A stretch of DNA of 64,000 nt, taken from positions 1 through 64,000 of the forward strand of contig JAURVI010000046.1 in NCBI GenBank assembly GCA_030655515.1, written 5' to 3'. Source of the DNA: Polaromonas sp. (lineage in GTDB: Bacteria > Pseudomonadota > Gammaproteobacteria > Burkholderiales > Burkholderiaceae_C). The position numbers were made by a program, and so were the translations under genes. Under the pieces are notes generated by a model. The model saw nothing but the letters and a program-made list of their open reading frames with translations, was not told the DNA's origin and searched no databases. Positions 8,138-20,859 of the stretch are shown here, in pieces. Each line of letters starts with the position of its first letter. Within the stretch, counting starts at the first letter, position 1.

Positions 8138-8283
8138 GGTGGACGGAAGATACTCTTCACACCCTCTGTCCTGCAAGAGAGGCTAACGCTTATTTACACT
8201 TGATACGTTGCGCCGCCACCCTGTCACTTCACCTTCTTACGATGCCGCCGGCCACGGCCCACGTAGGCCATGCGGCCAACGCG

Positions 8284-9747
8284 TCACTTGCCGATGCAGA
8301 ACTTCGAAAAAATCTCGCCCAGCAAATCGTCCGGCGTGAACTCGCCAGTGATGTCGCTCAAGGCCTTCTGGGCCTGGCGCAAGTCTTCAGCCAGCAGCTC
8401 CAGCGCGGGCGTCGGTGCTCGCAACTGCTCGGCGGCCCGCGCCAACTGCGCGTCCACCTGCCGCAACGCGCGCACATGGCGCTCTCTCGCCATGAACACG
8501 CCCTCGGGCACGGCCTGCCAGCCAACCACCTGCAACAATTGCTGCCGCAACTGTTGCAGGCCGGCGCCGGTTTTGGCGGAGATCGCCATGCCCGACGGGA
8601 TGGCGGCCAACGCCGCGGGGCTCACCATGTCGGCCTTGTTCCAGACATCCATCACCGCTGTGCTTTTCGGTAGTTTTTCGGCGAGGGTACTCGCGATCCG
8701 TTCGTCTGCAGCGATGTAATTCATGGCAATTCGCAGGTCATCGGGCGTCTGCTGGCGCGTCAGGTCGTGCAAAAACAGCACCGCGTCGGCACTCTGAATT
8801 TCTGTCCAGGCGCGCGCTATACCGATTTTCTCAACCTCATCGACTTCAGGCAGCAGGCTGTCGCGCAGGCCCGCGGTGTCCACCACATGCAGCGGCACAC
8901 CGTCGATCTGGATCAGTTGCGCGACTTTGTCGCGCGTGGTGCCGGCGACGGGCGTGACGATCGCCAGTTCGGCACCGGCCAGCGCATTGAGCAGCGAGCT
9001 TTTGCCCGCATTGGGCTGCCCGGCAATCACGACCTTGATGCCCTCGCGCAGAATCGCGCCTTGGCCAGCGTGCTGCATCACGGTGGCCAACGTTTGTTGC
9101 AAACGGGTCAATTGACCCTGGGCGTCGGTTTTTTGTAAAAAATCAATGTCTTCTTCCGGAAAGTCCAGCGTCGCCTCCACCAGCATGCGCAGGCGCACAA
9201 GCTGCTCGAGCAGTGCATGGACTTCCCTGGAAAACTCCCCCGACAGCGAACGTGCCGCCGAGCGCGCCGCGGTCGCGGTACTGGCGTCGATCAAGTCGGC
9301 AATGGCCTCGGCCTGCGCCAGATCAATTTTGTCGTTCAGGAATGCCCGCTCGGTGAATTCGCCGGGCTGGGCCAGGCGCAAGCCAGCCAGCCGCGGCCGG
9401 CCTGTGGCGGCATCGTTGTCTGCCGCCGCCTCCAGGCAGCGTGCCAGCAGCAACTGCAGCACCACCGGTCCCCCATGGGCCTGCAACTCGAGCACGTCTT
9501 CGCCGGTGTAGGAATGCGGCGCCGGGAAAAAAATCGCCAGGCCCTGGTCGATGACCTGCCCATGTGCATCCAAGAATGGCAAGTAAGTCGCGTGGCGCGG
9601 CTGCAAAGTGCGGCCGCACAGGACCGCCAGGACAGGCGCAAGGTTCTTGCCCGAGAGCCGCACAATACCCACCGCCCCGCGGCCGGGGGCAGTTGCAATG
9701 GCAACGATGGGGTCGTGGTGACGGGCAAGCATGGGGGCATTATCCAA
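8284..9747 (-). CDS. mnmE: tRNA uridine-5-carboxymethylaminomethyl(34) synthesis GTPase MnmE
   Basis: The 487-residue protein has the N-terminal folate-binding TrmE domain, a G domain inserted in a helical domain (P-loop [25 protein letters not shown]), and the family's invariant C-terminal FCIGK whose cysteine is essential. With MnmG, also present here at 23792-25786, it modifies U34 of several tRNAs. It is the last gene of the minus-strand group rpmH-rnpA-yidD-yidC-mnmE, separated from yidC by a 74-base GC-rich repeat. Confidence 0.96.
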   Translation of the reverse strand: MDNAPMLARHHDPIVAIATAPGRGAVGIVRLSGKNLAPVLAVLCGRTLQPRHATYLPFLDAHGQVIDQGLAIFFPAPHSYTGEDVLELQAHGGPVVLQLLLARCLEAAADNDAATGRPRLAGLRLAQPGEFTERAFLNDKIDLAQAEAIADLIDASTATAARSAARSLSGEFSREVHALLEQLVRLRMLVEATLDFPEEDIDFLQKTDAQGQLTRLQQTLATVMQHAGQGAILREGIKVVIAGQPNAGKSSLLNALAGAELAIVTPVAGTTRDKVAQLIQIDGVPLHVVDTAGLRDSLLPEVDEVEKIGIARAWTEIQSADAVLFLHDLTRQQTPDDLRIAMNYIAADERIASTLAEKLPKSTAVMDVWNKADMVSPAALAAIPSGMAISAKTGAGLQQLRQQLLQVVGWQAVPEGVFMARERHVRALRQVDAQLARAAEQLRAPTPALELLAEDLRQAQKALSDITGEFTPDDLLGEIFSKFCIGK

Positions 9748-9830
9748 GACACCGCGGAACCGGCTTTGCCGGGCCGCAGGTGTCGCCCCCTGGGGGGAGG
9801 CGTCAAAGACGCTTCGGGGGGTTACTTAAA
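9748..9830. repeat. GC-rich inverted repeat between yidC and mnmE
   Basis: GACACCGCGG near 9748 pairs with CCGCAGGTGTC near 9774. A CGTC-AAAG-ACG stem with C- and G-runs follows and reaches the yidC stop codon. It is probably an intergenic repeat that could fold in the yidC-mnmE transcript. Confidence 0.55.
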
Positions 9831-11555
9831 TTTCGGCAAGTTGAACTGCGGCGGCACACCCATGCGGGTGTTGATCACCCACTGCTGCGCAATCGACAGG
9901 ATGTTGTTGGTGATCCAGTAAAGCACCAACCCGGCCGGGAAGAAGAAGAACATCACGCTGAAAATCAGCGGCATGTACCACATCAGCTTGGCCTGCATCG
10001 GGTCGGGCGGCGTCGGGTTCAGGGCCGTCTGCAGCATGGTGGTGGCGGCCATCACCAGCGGCAAGATGTAATAGGGATCGGGCGAAGACAGGTCCTTGAT
10101 CCACAAAATCCATGGCGTATTGCGCATTTCGACCGAGCTGAGCAACACCCAGTACAGCGCAATGAAGACGGGAATCTGGATCATGATGGGAAAGCAGCCA
10201 CCCATCGGGTTGACTTTTTCGTCGCGGTAAATTTTCATCATCGCCTGCTGCATTTCCTGCGGCTTGTCTTTGAGGCGCTCTCGCATTTCCATGATCTTGG
10301 GGTTGATCGCCTTCATCTTGCCCATGCTCGCATAGGCCTTGGCGTTGAGCCAGTAAAACGCGATTTTCAGCAGCACCACCAGCGCCACGATGGACCAGCC
10401 CCAGTTGTGAATGAAGCTGTACAGCTTGTCGAGCAGCCAGTACAGCGGCTTGGCCAGAATCGTCAGCCAGCCATAGTCCTTGACCAACTCCAGCCCGGGC
10501 GCGATGGCTTCCAGTCGCTTTTCTTCCTGAGGGCCGACAAAGAATTTTGTGCTCACTGTTTTCGTGGCTCCGGGCGCAATCATGGCCAGCGGTGTGATCA
10601 TGCCCACGGCATACAGGTTGGCATCCACCTTGCGCAGGAAAATGTCGCGTTGCATGCCGTCGGCCAGAATCCAGGCCGTCGCAAAGTAGTGCTGAACCAT
10701 GGCCACATAGCCGTTGCTCGCCTGCTTCTCGACATCCACCTTGTTCTTTTCGATGTCGCTGAATTCAACCTTCTGGTATTTCTTGGCCTCTGTGTACAAA
10801 GCCGGCCCGGTGAAGGTGGAATAAAACGAAGATTCGCCCGGCGGCTTGTTGCCGTCGCGCACCAGTTGCAGGTAGAGCTGCGGCGACACCGGGCTGGCGC
10901 CGTTGTTGACCACATCGTGACGCACGAGCATGTCATACCTTCCCCGCTTGAGCGTATAAGTCTTGACCAGTTTGACGCCGCCCACCTCGGCCGATTCAAA
11001 CTTGACTTCCAGGGTGTCCTGGCCGTCCTTCAGGGTGCGTTCGCCGGGCGCCGCGGTCATCAATGTTTTGTGGGTCGGAAAGCTGCCGCCGCCGGCGCCG
11101 GCAATCAGGCCGGACTGCGCGACATACACGCGCGTCGCGCTTTCATCGAGCAGCATGAAGCCGGCGGTCTTGTCCGTCATGTCCTTGTGCTGGGTGAACG
11201 CGGAGCGAACCAGCGTGCCGCCTTCGGTGTCGAAGGTCAGCGTCAGCAAGTCGGTGGTAACGACCAGGCGCTCTTTGGTGGCCGATGGTGTGGTTGCGGG
11301 CAAGGCGCCCGGTACCGCCGCGGCACTGGCACGACCAGGCACTTGTGCCGGCGTCGGGACGGCGCTGGGGCCGGCCGTGTCCGCCGGCACGCTGGGCGCG
11401 ACGGGCTTGCCGGCGGGTGCCGCGCTGCTCACGGCAGGCGCGGGCGACGGGAAAAAGGTCGCCTTGTTGCCCTTGAAAACCTGCCACTGGTCCCACAGCA
11501 GCACCATGGAAAAACCAAAAATCACCCACAAAATGGTGCGGCGTATGTCGTTCAT
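9822..11555 (-). CDS. yidC: Membrane protein insertase YidC
   Basis: The 577-residue protein starts with a membrane anchor (about 8-25), followed by a Pro/Ala-rich linker and a large periplasmic beta domain (about 90-350). The conserved C-terminal insertase core has five helices, including the FxPMxQ-type [20 protein letters not shown] and the final ALNPTPPD...[20 protein letters not shown]. It inserts and folds inner-membrane proteins alone or with SecYEG. It overlaps yidD by 4 bases (ATGA), showing translational coupling in the origin-proximal operon. Confidence 0.97.
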   Translation of the reverse strand: MNDIRRTILWVIFGFSMVLLWDQWQVFKGNKATFFPSPAPAVSSAAPAGKPVAPSVPADTAGPSAVPTPAQVPGRASAAAVPGALPATTPSATKERLVVTTDLLTLTFDTEGGTLVRSAFTQHKDMTDKTAGFMLLDESATRVYVAQSGLIAGAGGGSFPTHKTLMTAAPGERTLKDGQDTLEVKFESAEVGGVKLVKTYTLKRGRYDMLVRHDVVNNGASPVSPQLYLQLVRDGNKPPGESSFYSTFTGPALYTEAKKYQKVEFSDIEKNKVDVEKQASNGYVAMVQHYFATAWILADGMQRDIFLRKVDANLYAVGMITPLAMIAPGATKTVSTKFFVGPQEEKRLEAIAPGLELVKDYGWLTILAKPLYWLLDKLYSFIHNWGWSIVALVVLLKIAFYWLNAKAYASMGKMKAINPKIMEMRERLKDKPQEMQQAMMKIYRDEKVNPMGGCFPIMIQIPVFIALYWVLLSSVEMRNTPWILWIKDLSSPDPYYILPLVMAATTMLQTALNPTPPDPMQAKLMWYMPLIFSVMFFFFPAGLVLYWITNNILSIAQQWVINTRMGVPPQFNLPKFK

Positions 11556-11905
11556 GACGGCTTCTTTTTAGAGGAGATCGAAGTCACGGGCGTGACCAGA
11601 CGGGTGAAAAGGGAAAATCGGCCGGAGGAAGGCCGCCAAGCCGAAGAGGGCACCGGGTCATAGCCGCCGCTGCACCAGGGGTGGCAGCGCACCAGCCGCG
11701 CCAGCGTCAGATAACTGCCTTTGGCGGCACCGTGCTGTTGCAGCGCCTGTAGGGAATAGGCCGAACAGGTCGGCTCAAACCGGCAGGACGAGCCCAGCCA
11801 GGGGCTGAGCAGCAGGCGGTAGGCTTTGACCAGTGCCACCAGCATTTTTTGCGGCAGCCGGCTGACCGCCAGCACGGTGCCGCGCAGCGTGGTCATCGCG
11901 CTCAT
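11552..11905 (-). CDS. yidD: Membrane protein insertion efficiency factor YidD
   Basis: This 117-residue protein holds the family signature of YidD (DUF37): YRLLLSPWLGSSCRFEPTCS, then HG, and RLVRCHPWCSGGYDPVP, with its three conserved cysteines. It is a small amphipathic inner-membrane-associated protein that assists YidC/Sec insertion. It overlaps yidC downstream (4 bases) and rnpA upstream (4 bases). The C-terminal 25 residues beyond DPVP are less conserved and basic. Confidence 0.95.
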   Translation of the reverse strand: MSAMTTLRGTVLAVSRLPQKMLVALVKAYRLLLSPWLGSSCRFEPTCSAYSLQALQQHGAAKGSYLTLARLVRCHPWCSGGYDPVPSSAWRPSSGRFSLFTRLVTPVTSISSKKKPS

Positions 11906-12312
11906 GCGGCTGGCGCCCCGGCTTGCATCAGGGCGAGTATTTCGCTGCGGACCGCGCGCTTGAGCGCTTCGGAGCTGGCGCTGACAAATTCCTTACGGGA
12001 AAAATCACGGCGCAAGCGAACCACCCAGGCGGCCTGGGGAGCACGATGCAAAAAATCAGCACTCACGGTGTATATCTGTCTTTTGATGGCGTTGCGCGTG
12101 ACGGCACGTTTGGCCCAGCGTTTAGGCACCATCGCGCCGACCCACGTGTCCTGAACCGGAAACAAGTCCGGCGTTTGATGGGTCTTGCCGGCAGCGGTTT
12201 GCGCGTTCATGACTTCAAGCGTGTTGCGGTGCAATGCGAAATGCGTTGATCTTGCAACAATGGCACCAGCAAGGACTGCCTGGAACTGGGGCCGGGTTCG
12301 AAGCCGCTGCAA
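11902..12312 (-). CDS. rnpA: Ribonuclease P protein component
   Basis: The 136-residue protein carries the conserved basic motif RNAIKRQIYTV, corresponding to the RNR motif that contacts RNase P RNA, and the N-terminal LRTRPQFQAVL start typical of the family. It helps the ribozyme cleave tRNA 5' leaders. It lies between rpmH (38 bases upstream) and yidD (overlapping), the near-universal arrangement. Confidence 0.94.
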   Translation of the reverse strand: MQRLRTRPQFQAVLAGAIVARSTHFALHRNTLEVMNAQTAAGKTHQTPDLFPVQDTWVGAMVPKRWAKRAVTRNAIKRQIYTVSADFLHRAPQAAWVVRLRRDFSRKEFVSASSEALKRAVRSEILALMQAGAPAA

Positions 12313-12350
12313 GCGTCAGCTCAAGAGCAACAGGCTTGCCGATAACGGGC

Positions 12351-12485
12351 TTAAACCGCCAGGCGCTTGCGGCCTTTGGCGCGACGGGCGGCAATCACGG
12401 CGCGGCCGCCACGTGTTTTCATGCGTGTCAAAAAGCCGTGTGTCCGTGCGCGCTTGACTTTGGAAGGTTGGTATGTGCGTTTCAT
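12351..12485 (-). CDS. rpmH: 50S ribosomal protein L34
   Basis: A 44-codon frame encodes a typical L34: [18 protein letters not shown] at the start and [13 protein letters not shown] at the end. It is very basic, matches the family in length, and is the first gene of the minus-strand operon facing dnaA. Identified by translating the minus strand by eye. Confidence 0.97.
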   Translation of the reverse strand: MKRTYQPSKVKRARTHGFLTRMKTRGGRAVIAARRAKGRKRLAV

Positions 12486-12811
12486 GATGGGTCCTACAAG
12501 CTACAAAGCTCCCTTTTGCAAATTTTGGCAAATTTTGCGATTCGTGATCCTGTCGGCTGTACAACACAACCAACTTGCAAGTCAGCAAGACCTGCAACGC
12601 GTGGACGCAAGGCCTAAATCAATAAGCCCCGACACGATGTGCAAACCCGCTATGAATCAGGGAAACCCGCAATTATCGCAGATTTCTTAACCGTGGCAAC
12701 AAGTTAGGCGCCGCTTTGGCGGCAAGGGCCGGAATCGTTCGGAAAGTGGCCGACGCGGCTGATCTCCCACCATCGACGGTAAATTCTAGGTTAAAACCCG
12801 AACGAAAATTT

Positions 12812-12841
12812 TTGTGGATAACTAGGCCGCCAGCCTACAAT
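12812..12841 (+). promoter_or_regulatory. dnaA promoter with overlapping DnaA box
   Basis: TTGTGG (12812-12817) and TACAAT (12836-12841) are 18 bases apart and about 75 bases before dnaA. The consensus DnaA box TGTGGATAA, the complement of TTATCCACA, covers 12813-12821 and overlaps the -35 element. This is the layout expected for autorepression of dnaA. A near-consensus box (ATATCCACA) follows at 12863-12871. I see no further gene in the 429-base rpmH-dnaA gap. Confidence 0.65.
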
Positions 12842-12914
12842 GGCGGGTGTCGAAAATTAATAATATCCACAAGCCGCCACCTACTGGCAACTACGGGCAT
12901 CCAGCCAACACACC

Positions 12915-14309
12915 ATGAGCGAAGGCTCCGTTCTCCGTTCCAGCCAGGGCTTGTGGCAAAGCTGCGTTGACTCTCTGGCACAGGAACTGCCCGAGCAGCA
13001 ATTCAATACCTGGATTCGCCCCTTGGTGGCCGATGTCGCGGCCGACCTGTCAAAAGTCACGATTCAAGTCGGCAATCGCTTCAAGCTGGACTGGATTCGG
13101 GCGCAATACGCCGGCCGCATTTCCACCCTGCTGGAAAAGATTTCCGGCCACAGCATTTCCCTTGAGTTAGCGCTCGCTCAGCGCGATACCTTCAGCCGGT
13201 CTGCTCCCTTGACACGCAGCTTTGAAGGCAACGGTGAGTCGGAACCGGTCGGTCTGGGCACATCCGAAGAAGTGGCCGGCGCACCTTTCAAAAGCCGCCT
13301 CAACACCGCCCTGACTTTTGACACCCTGATCGAAGGCACGGCCAACCGCATGGGCCGCGCCGCCGCCATGCATGTCTCCAGCAGCCTGGGTCAGTTGTAC
13401 AACCCGCTTTTTATCTACGGCGGCGTCGGTCTGGGCAAGACCCACCTGATGCATGCCATCGGCAACAAACTGCTGGCCGACAACCCGGCGGCCAAAGTTC
13501 TGTACATCCATGCTGAACAATTTGTTTCAGATGTGGTTAAAGCCTACCAGCGCAAGACTTTCGACGAATTCAAGGAACGTTACCACTCGCTCGATCTGCT
13601 GCTGATTGACGACGTTCAGTTCTTTGCCAATAAAGACAGAACTCAGGAAGAGTTTTTCAATGCCTTTGAAGCCTTGCTGACCAAAAAATCGCACATCGTG
13701 CTGACCAGCGACACCTATCCCAAAGGCCTGGCCGATATTCATGAGCGTCTGGTATCGCGTTTTGACTCTGGCCTGACGGTGGCCATCGAGCCGCCAGAGC
13801 TTGAAATGCGGGTGGCCATCTTGATCCGCAAGGCCGAAGCCGAGGGCACGGTAATGCCGGAAGAGGTTGCTTTTTTTGTTGCCAAAAACGTGCGTTCCAA
13901 CGTGCGTGAGCTTGAAGGCGCCCTGCGCAAAATCCTTGCTTATTCACGCTTCAATCTCAAGGAAATTTCCATCCAGTTGGCCAGAGAAGCGCTGCGCGAC
14001 CTGTTGTCCATTCAAAATCGCCAGATATCGGTAGAAAACATCCAGAAGACCGTCGCCGACTATTACAAGATTAAAGTCGCCGACATGTATTCGAAAAAGC
14101 GGCCCGCCAGCATTGCCCGTCCGCGCCAGATTGCCATGTACCTGGCCAAGGAACTGACCCAGAAAAGCCTTCCGGAAATTGGCGAGCTGTTTGGCGGCCG
14201 CGACCACACGACCGTGCTGCATGCCGTCCGCAAGATGTCGGCCGAGCGTCAACAAATGACCGAACTCAACCAGCAGTTGCATGTGCTGGAACAAACCCTG
14301 AAAGGCTGA
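12915..14309 (+). CDS. dnaA: Chromosomal replication initiator protein DnaA
   Basis: The 464-residue initiator has the four usual domains: an N-terminal interaction domain (about 8-85), a short linker, the AAA+ domain with Walker [10 protein letters not shown] (about 169-177) and Walker [10 protein letters not shown], and the C-terminal DNA-binding domain with the DnaA signature [15 protein letters not shown]. It binds DnaA boxes, opens the origin and loads DnaB. The linker is short compared with enterobacterial DnaA. It is divergent from rpmH and followed by dnaN across a 269-base gap carrying the origin elements. Confidence 0.98.
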   Translation: MSEGSVLRSSQGLWQSCVDSLAQELPEQQFNTWIRPLVADVAADLSKVTIQVGNRFKLDWIRAQYAGRISTLLEKISGHSISLELALAQRDTFSRSAPLTRSFEGNGESEPVGLGTSEEVAGAPFKSRLNTALTFDTLIEGTANRMGRAAAMHVSSSLGQLYNPLFIYGGVGLGKTHLMHAIGNKLLADNPAAKVLYIHAEQFVSDVVKAYQRKTFDEFKERYHSLDLLLIDDVQFFANKDRTQEEFFNAFEALLTKKSHIVLTSDTYPKGLADIHERLVSRFDSGLTVAIEPPELEMRVAILIRKAEAEGTVMPEEVAFFVAKNVRSNVRELEGALRKILAYSRFNLKEISIQLAREALRDLLSIQNRQISVENIQKTVADYYKIKVADMYSKKRPASIARPRQIAMYLAKELTQKSLPEIGELFGGRDHTTVLHAVRKMSAERQQMTELNQQLHVLEQTLKG

Positions 14310-14330
14310 AATGACATTTCATATGGTCAC

Positions 14331-14550
14331 TTTTCCCCAGTTTCAGACCCATCTGGCAATATTGGGGACAACTTTTGAACAAGTCATGCCTTATCCACAG
14401 ACGAAGCGGATGACCGAAAGTTGTTCATATTTCGCAGCACGCTTATGGAGCGTCTTGTCACAAGGTTAAACAAACACCAAGTAGTTGATTAAAAAGGGGA
14501 AAATAGACCTGTCCACAGACCGATGCTTCCCTTATCTACTACTACTAATT
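14331..14550 (+). other. Candidate oriC / basal unwinding region in the dnaA-dnaN gap
   Basis: The AT-rich gap holds a perfect DnaA box TTATCCACA (14391-14399), a near-consensus box CTGTCCACA (14509-14517) and a weaker TTTTCCCCA (14331-14339). About 20 bases after the second box comes TACTACTACTAAT (14537-14549), followed by the A/T-rich run up to dnaN. A DnaA box followed by a TAC/TAG triplet repeat is the pattern of the DnaA-trio unwinding element known from Bacillus subtilis, which also lies between dnaA and dnaN in this orientation. That this is the working origin is inference. Confidence 0.7.
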
Positions 14551-14578
14551 TGAATTAAAGAAATAAGAGGTTAAGACC

Positions 14579-15685
14579 GTGATTGTTCTCAAAGCCACCC
14601 AGGATAAAGTTTTGTCGGTTCTGCAATCGGTTGCAGGCATTGTGGAGCGCAGGCACACGTTGCCGATTCTGGCCAACGTGCTGATCCGAAAAAATGGCGC
14701 GCAGTTGCAGTTGACCACCAGCGATCTGGAAATCCAGATACGAACCACCGCTGAACTGGATGGCGACTCAGGCGACTTCACGACCACCGTGGGCGCGCGC
14801 AAGCTCATCGACATCCTGCGCTCGATGCCGAGCGACCAGACCGTGTCGCTGGAATCGGCGCAGAACAAGCTGATCCTCAAGGGCGGAAAAAGCCGCTTTA
14901 CGCTGCAAACCCTGCCGGCCGAGGACTTTCCGCTGGTGCAGGAAGCCGCCAACTTCGGTCCGAGCTTTTCGGTGCCGCAAAAGGTGCTCAAAGAGCTGCT
15001 GAACCAGGTGTCGTTTGCGATGGCGGTGCATGACATCCGCTACTACCTCAACGGCATCTTGTTTGTTGCCGAAGGCAAGCAGCTCAGCCTGGTGGCCACC
15101 GACGGCCACAGGCTGGCTTTTTCATCGGCGACGCTGGATGTGGAGGTGCCACGCCAGGAAGTCATTTTGCCGCGCAAGACGGTGCTGGAAATGCAGCGCC
15201 TGCTCAGCGATAAAGTGGGCGCCATCGAAATGCAGTTTGCCGCCAACCAGGCGAAATTTTCCTTCGAAGGCATGGAGTTCGTGACCAAGCTGGTCGAAGG
15301 AAAATTTCCCGACTACAACCGCGTCATCCCGAAAAATCACAAAAACATCATCACCCTGGGCCGCGTACCGCTGCTGGCCTCGCTGCAGCGCACCGCCATT
15401 CTGACCAGCGAGAAGTTCAAGGGCGTGCGCCTGAACATCGAGCCCGGCACCCTGCGCGTGGCGTCAAACAACGCCGAGCAGGAAGAAGCGGTGGATGAAC
15501 TCGATATCGACTACGCGGGTGACGCCATTGAAATTGGTTTCAACGTGACCTACCTGATCGACGCGCTGACCAACATGGCGCAGGACATGGTGAAGATCGA
15601 ACTGGCCGATTCCAACAGTTCGGCACTGCTGACCATTCCTGACAATGCCACGTTCAAATACGTCGTCATGCCGATGCGAATCTGA
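14579..15685 (+). CDS. dnaN: DNA polymerase III subunit beta (sliding clamp)
   Basis: The 368-residue clamp consists of three repeated beta domains (about 1-120, 129-245, 247-366) and ends with the conserved VVMPMRI. It encircles DNA and tethers the replicative polymerase. The start is GTG at 14579, chosen because AAGAGG lies 8 bases upstream and the family begins MIVLKA. It follows dnaA with the origin-like region between them and precedes gyrB by about 100 bases. That gap holds a possible weak hairpin (CCCGCGC at 15728 and GCGCGGG at 15750, then TTT). Confidence 0.98.
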   Translation: MIVLKATQDKVLSVLQSVAGIVERRHTLPILANVLIRKNGAQLQLTTSDLEIQIRTTAELDGDSGDFTTTVGARKLIDILRSMPSDQTVSLESAQNKLILKGGKSRFTLQTLPAEDFPLVQEAANFGPSFSVPQKVLKELLNQVSFAMAVHDIRYYLNGILFVAEGKQLSLVATDGHRLAFSSATLDVEVPRQEVILPRKTVLEMQRLLSDKVGAIEMQFAANQAKFSFEGMEFVTKLVEGKFPDYNRVIPKNHKNIITLGRVPLLASLQRTAILTSEKFKGVRLNIEPGTLRVASNNAEQEEAVDELDIDYAGDAIEIGFNVTYLIDALTNMAQDMVKIELADSNSSALLTIPDNATFKYVVMPMRI

Positions 15686-15786
15686 TCCCCGGATGCACTG
15701 ATCACGCTTACCCAGAGCCTGCACCAGCCCGCGCGGCATCCCCAGGGAAGCGCGGGTTTGGTCTTTCAAGAGATTGAGAAAATTGA

Positions 15787-18475
<2,689 letters not shown>

Positions 18476-18486
18476 ACGCTGGTGCT

Positions 18487-19806
18487 TTAACGTCCGAAGA
18501 TGCCGCGCAGGATATTCATCGGACCCGGCAGCGGAATCACCGACTCGGCGCTGCCGGGCGCTGGTTCCTGGCCCGCCGGTATCGGCGGGTTGCGGCCCGA
18601 TGCGGCGGCGCGTCCTGCGGACTCTTCGCCGAGCATTGCCATGGCGTGGGACTTGACGCGCACGCGCACGGCCCATTCCGGGGTCCAGACGGCCTTGGGG
18701 TCGGCCGGGCGCGGTGGATGCGCGAAGTGGCTTTCGCCGCCGTAGGCGATCATGCGCAGCATGGCCCCGGCATCTTCCCCCCGGCGGCCGGGCGCGCTGC
18801 CGTCCGGTGCAGCGAAGATGCCTTTGGGAATGGCGCACTGGGTCACGTCGGGTCGCAGCAGCACCTTGTCCCGCAGCCAGCGCTCGATCATCGGGTTGGG
18901 CAGGTAGTCGAACAGTCCCATCCCGGTGTCCGGTGTCTCGGCGCTGGACCACATCACCAGGTCGTTGTTGCCGATCTGGCCCATGGCGTGCAGATAATAG
19001 GCGCGCGCGTGGGGCACACTGCGCCAGTTCAGCGCGATGCTGTCCTTCAGGCCGCCGCTGTTTTGCAGTTCGATCATCGGCATCAGGTCCTGCGCCGCGC
19101 CGAGCGTGAACTTCATCGAGGCCGGCACGCCGTCGCCCAGTACCTGATGTTCGCCCACGAGAGAGGTGTCCCGGCTCAGAGAAACCCGGCTCTTTTCGTT
19201 CGGATACAGCGCATGCGCCGGGCTCACGCGCGCCCCCCGGTCCGGTGCGTAGCGGCCGGCAAACGCCGCGCCAAAATCGGCCGGATTGCCCCGCGCAAGA
19301 TCGATGATGCGGGGCTGGCCACGCTTGACGTCCGTGCCGCAACCCCAGTAGATCAGGATCCGGCCCTTGGGCGTTTCCTTGTAGTCGTCCGGCACTTCGC
19401 CGGGCTCGGTTTGGCGCGCTGCCTGGGCCTGCGGCGGCACCAGCGGCAAGCGTTCGCCCATGCGCATGCCGGGGGGAATGGCCTGCTCGGCCTCCACGCC
19501 CGGCTTGAGGCTGTTGTAGAGCGCGATGTCAAGCACGCGCGGAGGCATGATGTTCATGCCGCGTGCCATGCCGTAGCTGGTGTTGCCGCCCGTCGCGCCG
19601 CCGCGGCCCCCCATGATTCCGCCAAGCCTGTTGCCCATGCCTGCGGGCAGGTCCATCTCGGGCATGCCGGCCATGCTGCCGGTGGACAGGTCCATCCACA
19701 ACTGCGCCTTGGGCGGCTTGGTGGTCTGCGCCGTGGCCAGCATGGCGCCGGCGCAGCAACCCAGCGCCAGCAGCGCGTTCCGAAGCGGAAGCAAGGGAAA
19801 ATTCAT
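18487..19806 (-). CDS. Conserved hypothetical exported protein, 439 residues
   Basis: An N-terminal signal peptide is evident (ALLALGCCAGAMLATAQ, cleavage about residue 27). It is followed by a Gly/Met-rich stretch (about 45-85), a region with ILIYWGCGTDV, and a mostly beta-looking remainder with LNWRSVPHARAYYLHAMG. I do not recognise a named domain; I infer a periplasmic or outer-membrane-associated role. It lies between gyrB (convergent) and parB, 84 bases from the parB stop, on the same strand as the par genes. A clear AGGAG-like site lies upstream of the ATG. Confidence 0.75.
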   Translation of the reverse strand: MNFPLLPLRNALLALGCCAGAMLATAQTTKPPKAQLWMDLSTGSMAGMPEMDLPAGMGNRLGGIMGGRGGATGGNTSYGMARGMNIMPPRVLDIALYNSLKPGVEAEQAIPPGMRMGERLPLVPPQAQAARQTEPGEVPDDYKETPKGRILIYWGCGTDVKRGQPRIIDLARGNPADFGAAFAGRYAPDRGARVSPAHALYPNEKSRVSLSRDTSLVGEHQVLGDGVPASMKFTLGAAQDLMPMIELQNSGGLKDSIALNWRSVPHARAYYLHAMGQIGNNDLVMWSSAETPDTGMGLFDYLPNPMIERWLRDKVLLRPDVTQCAIPKGIFAAPDGSAPGRRGEDAGAMLRMIAYGGESHFAHPPRPADPKAVWTPEWAVRVRVKSHAMAMLGEESAGRAAASGRNPPIPAGQEPAPGSAESVIPLPGPMNILRGIFGR

Positions 19807-19890
19807 GGAAGGCTCCTAAAAATGATGACCAGCCGGGAAGCATCCCGCCGCGCTCGGTTTTCAGGCGCCGCCCCAAGCAAGAGGGCCGGT

Positions 19891-20823
19891 TCAGGCCGAG
19901 CGCAGCCGCTCGATCAGGCCATTGAGTTCGTCGAGCGAACCAAAGTTTATGACAAGTTCGCCCATCTCTTCCATCCTGCCGTTGCGTTTGATCTGCTTTT
20001 TGATGCGAACCTCAACCTCGGCCATCAAGAGGTCGGCCAGCTCTTCCTCGACGCGGCGTGTGTCCCGCGATTTTTCCTTGGCGGCTTTTTGCGGTTTCAA
20101 AGAAAACTCGGCGCCGAGTTTTTTGACCAGGCTTTCGGCTTCGCGCACCGACATTTTTTTTGCGGCAATCTGGTTGGCGGCGGTGATCTGCGTGGCCCGG
20201 TCCAGGGCCAGCAGCGCCCGGGCGTGGCCCATGTCGAGGTCGCCGGCCATCAGCATGGTCTGCACCGGCTCGGCCAGATTCAGCAGGCGCAGCAGGTTCG
20301 ACGCCGCACTGCGCGAGCGGCCCACGGCCTGCGCCGCCAGCTCGTGTGTGAGTCCAAACTCCTTGACCAGGCGTTGCAGACCCTGGGCCTCTTCCAGCGG
20401 ATTGAGGTCTTCGCGCTGGATGTTTTCAATCAGAGCCATGGCCGCGGCCGACTCATCGGGCACGTCACGCACCAGCACCGGCACACTGTCCAGCCCGGCA
20501 ATCCTGGCCGCGCGAAAGCGTCGCTCGCCGGCGATGATTTCGTACTTGCCGTCGTTGCTGCCGGAGGTCAGGCGCCGCACCAGAATCGGCTGCATGATGC
20601 CTTGCGCCTTGATCGATTCGGCCAGTTCGTACAGCGCACCCTCGTCCATGCGGGTGCGTGGCTGGTACTGGCCGGCGACCATGTCGCTGAGCCGCAGCGA
20701 AGCCGGCAGGCCGGGACTGGTCAGGCTGCTATTGGCATTGGCGATGTCGGAGGATTCGCTGACCTTGGGACCCAGCAGGGCCTCCAGTCCGCGGCCCAGG
20801 CCTTTTGGTTTTTTGGTGACCAT
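19891..20823 (-). CDS. parB: Chromosome partitioning protein ParB (Spo0J family)
   Basis: The 310-residue CTPase/DNA-binding protein has the N-terminal KGLGRGLEALLG, then the ParB nuclease-like domain with GQYQPRT and the GERRFRAA (C-box) motif, ENIQREDLNPLEEA, a helix-turn-helix reading parS (about 150-180), and a C-terminal dimerization region. It binds parS, spreads as a clamp and recruits ParA and SMC. Three parS sites lie 2.4-4.5 kb away in rsmG and mnmG. It is separated from parA by a hydrolase gene, a common insertion in this lineage. Confidence 0.95.
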   Translation of the reverse strand: MVTKKPKGLGRGLEALLGPKVSESSDIANANSSLTSPGLPASLRLSDMVAGQYQPRTRMDEGALYELAESIKAQGIMQPILVRRLTSGSNDGKYEIIAGERRFRAARIAGLDSVPVLVRDVPDESAAAMALIENIQREDLNPLEEAQGLQRLVKEFGLTHELAAQAVGRSRSAASNLLRLLNLAEPVQTMLMAGDLDMGHARALLALDRATQITAANQIAAKKMSVREAESLVKKLGAEFSLKPQKAAKEKSRDTRRVEEELADLLMAEVEVRIKKQIKRNGRMEEMGELVINFGSLDELNGLIERLRSA

Positions 20824-20859
20824 GGTTTTGTCTTTCTTTCATAAGGGGGGATCAATGCG

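Noticed and set aside
9564-11663. 699-codon open frame antisense to yidC and the end of mnmE
   Set aside because: Overlaps two certain genes in full, Arg/His-rich composition, no domain.
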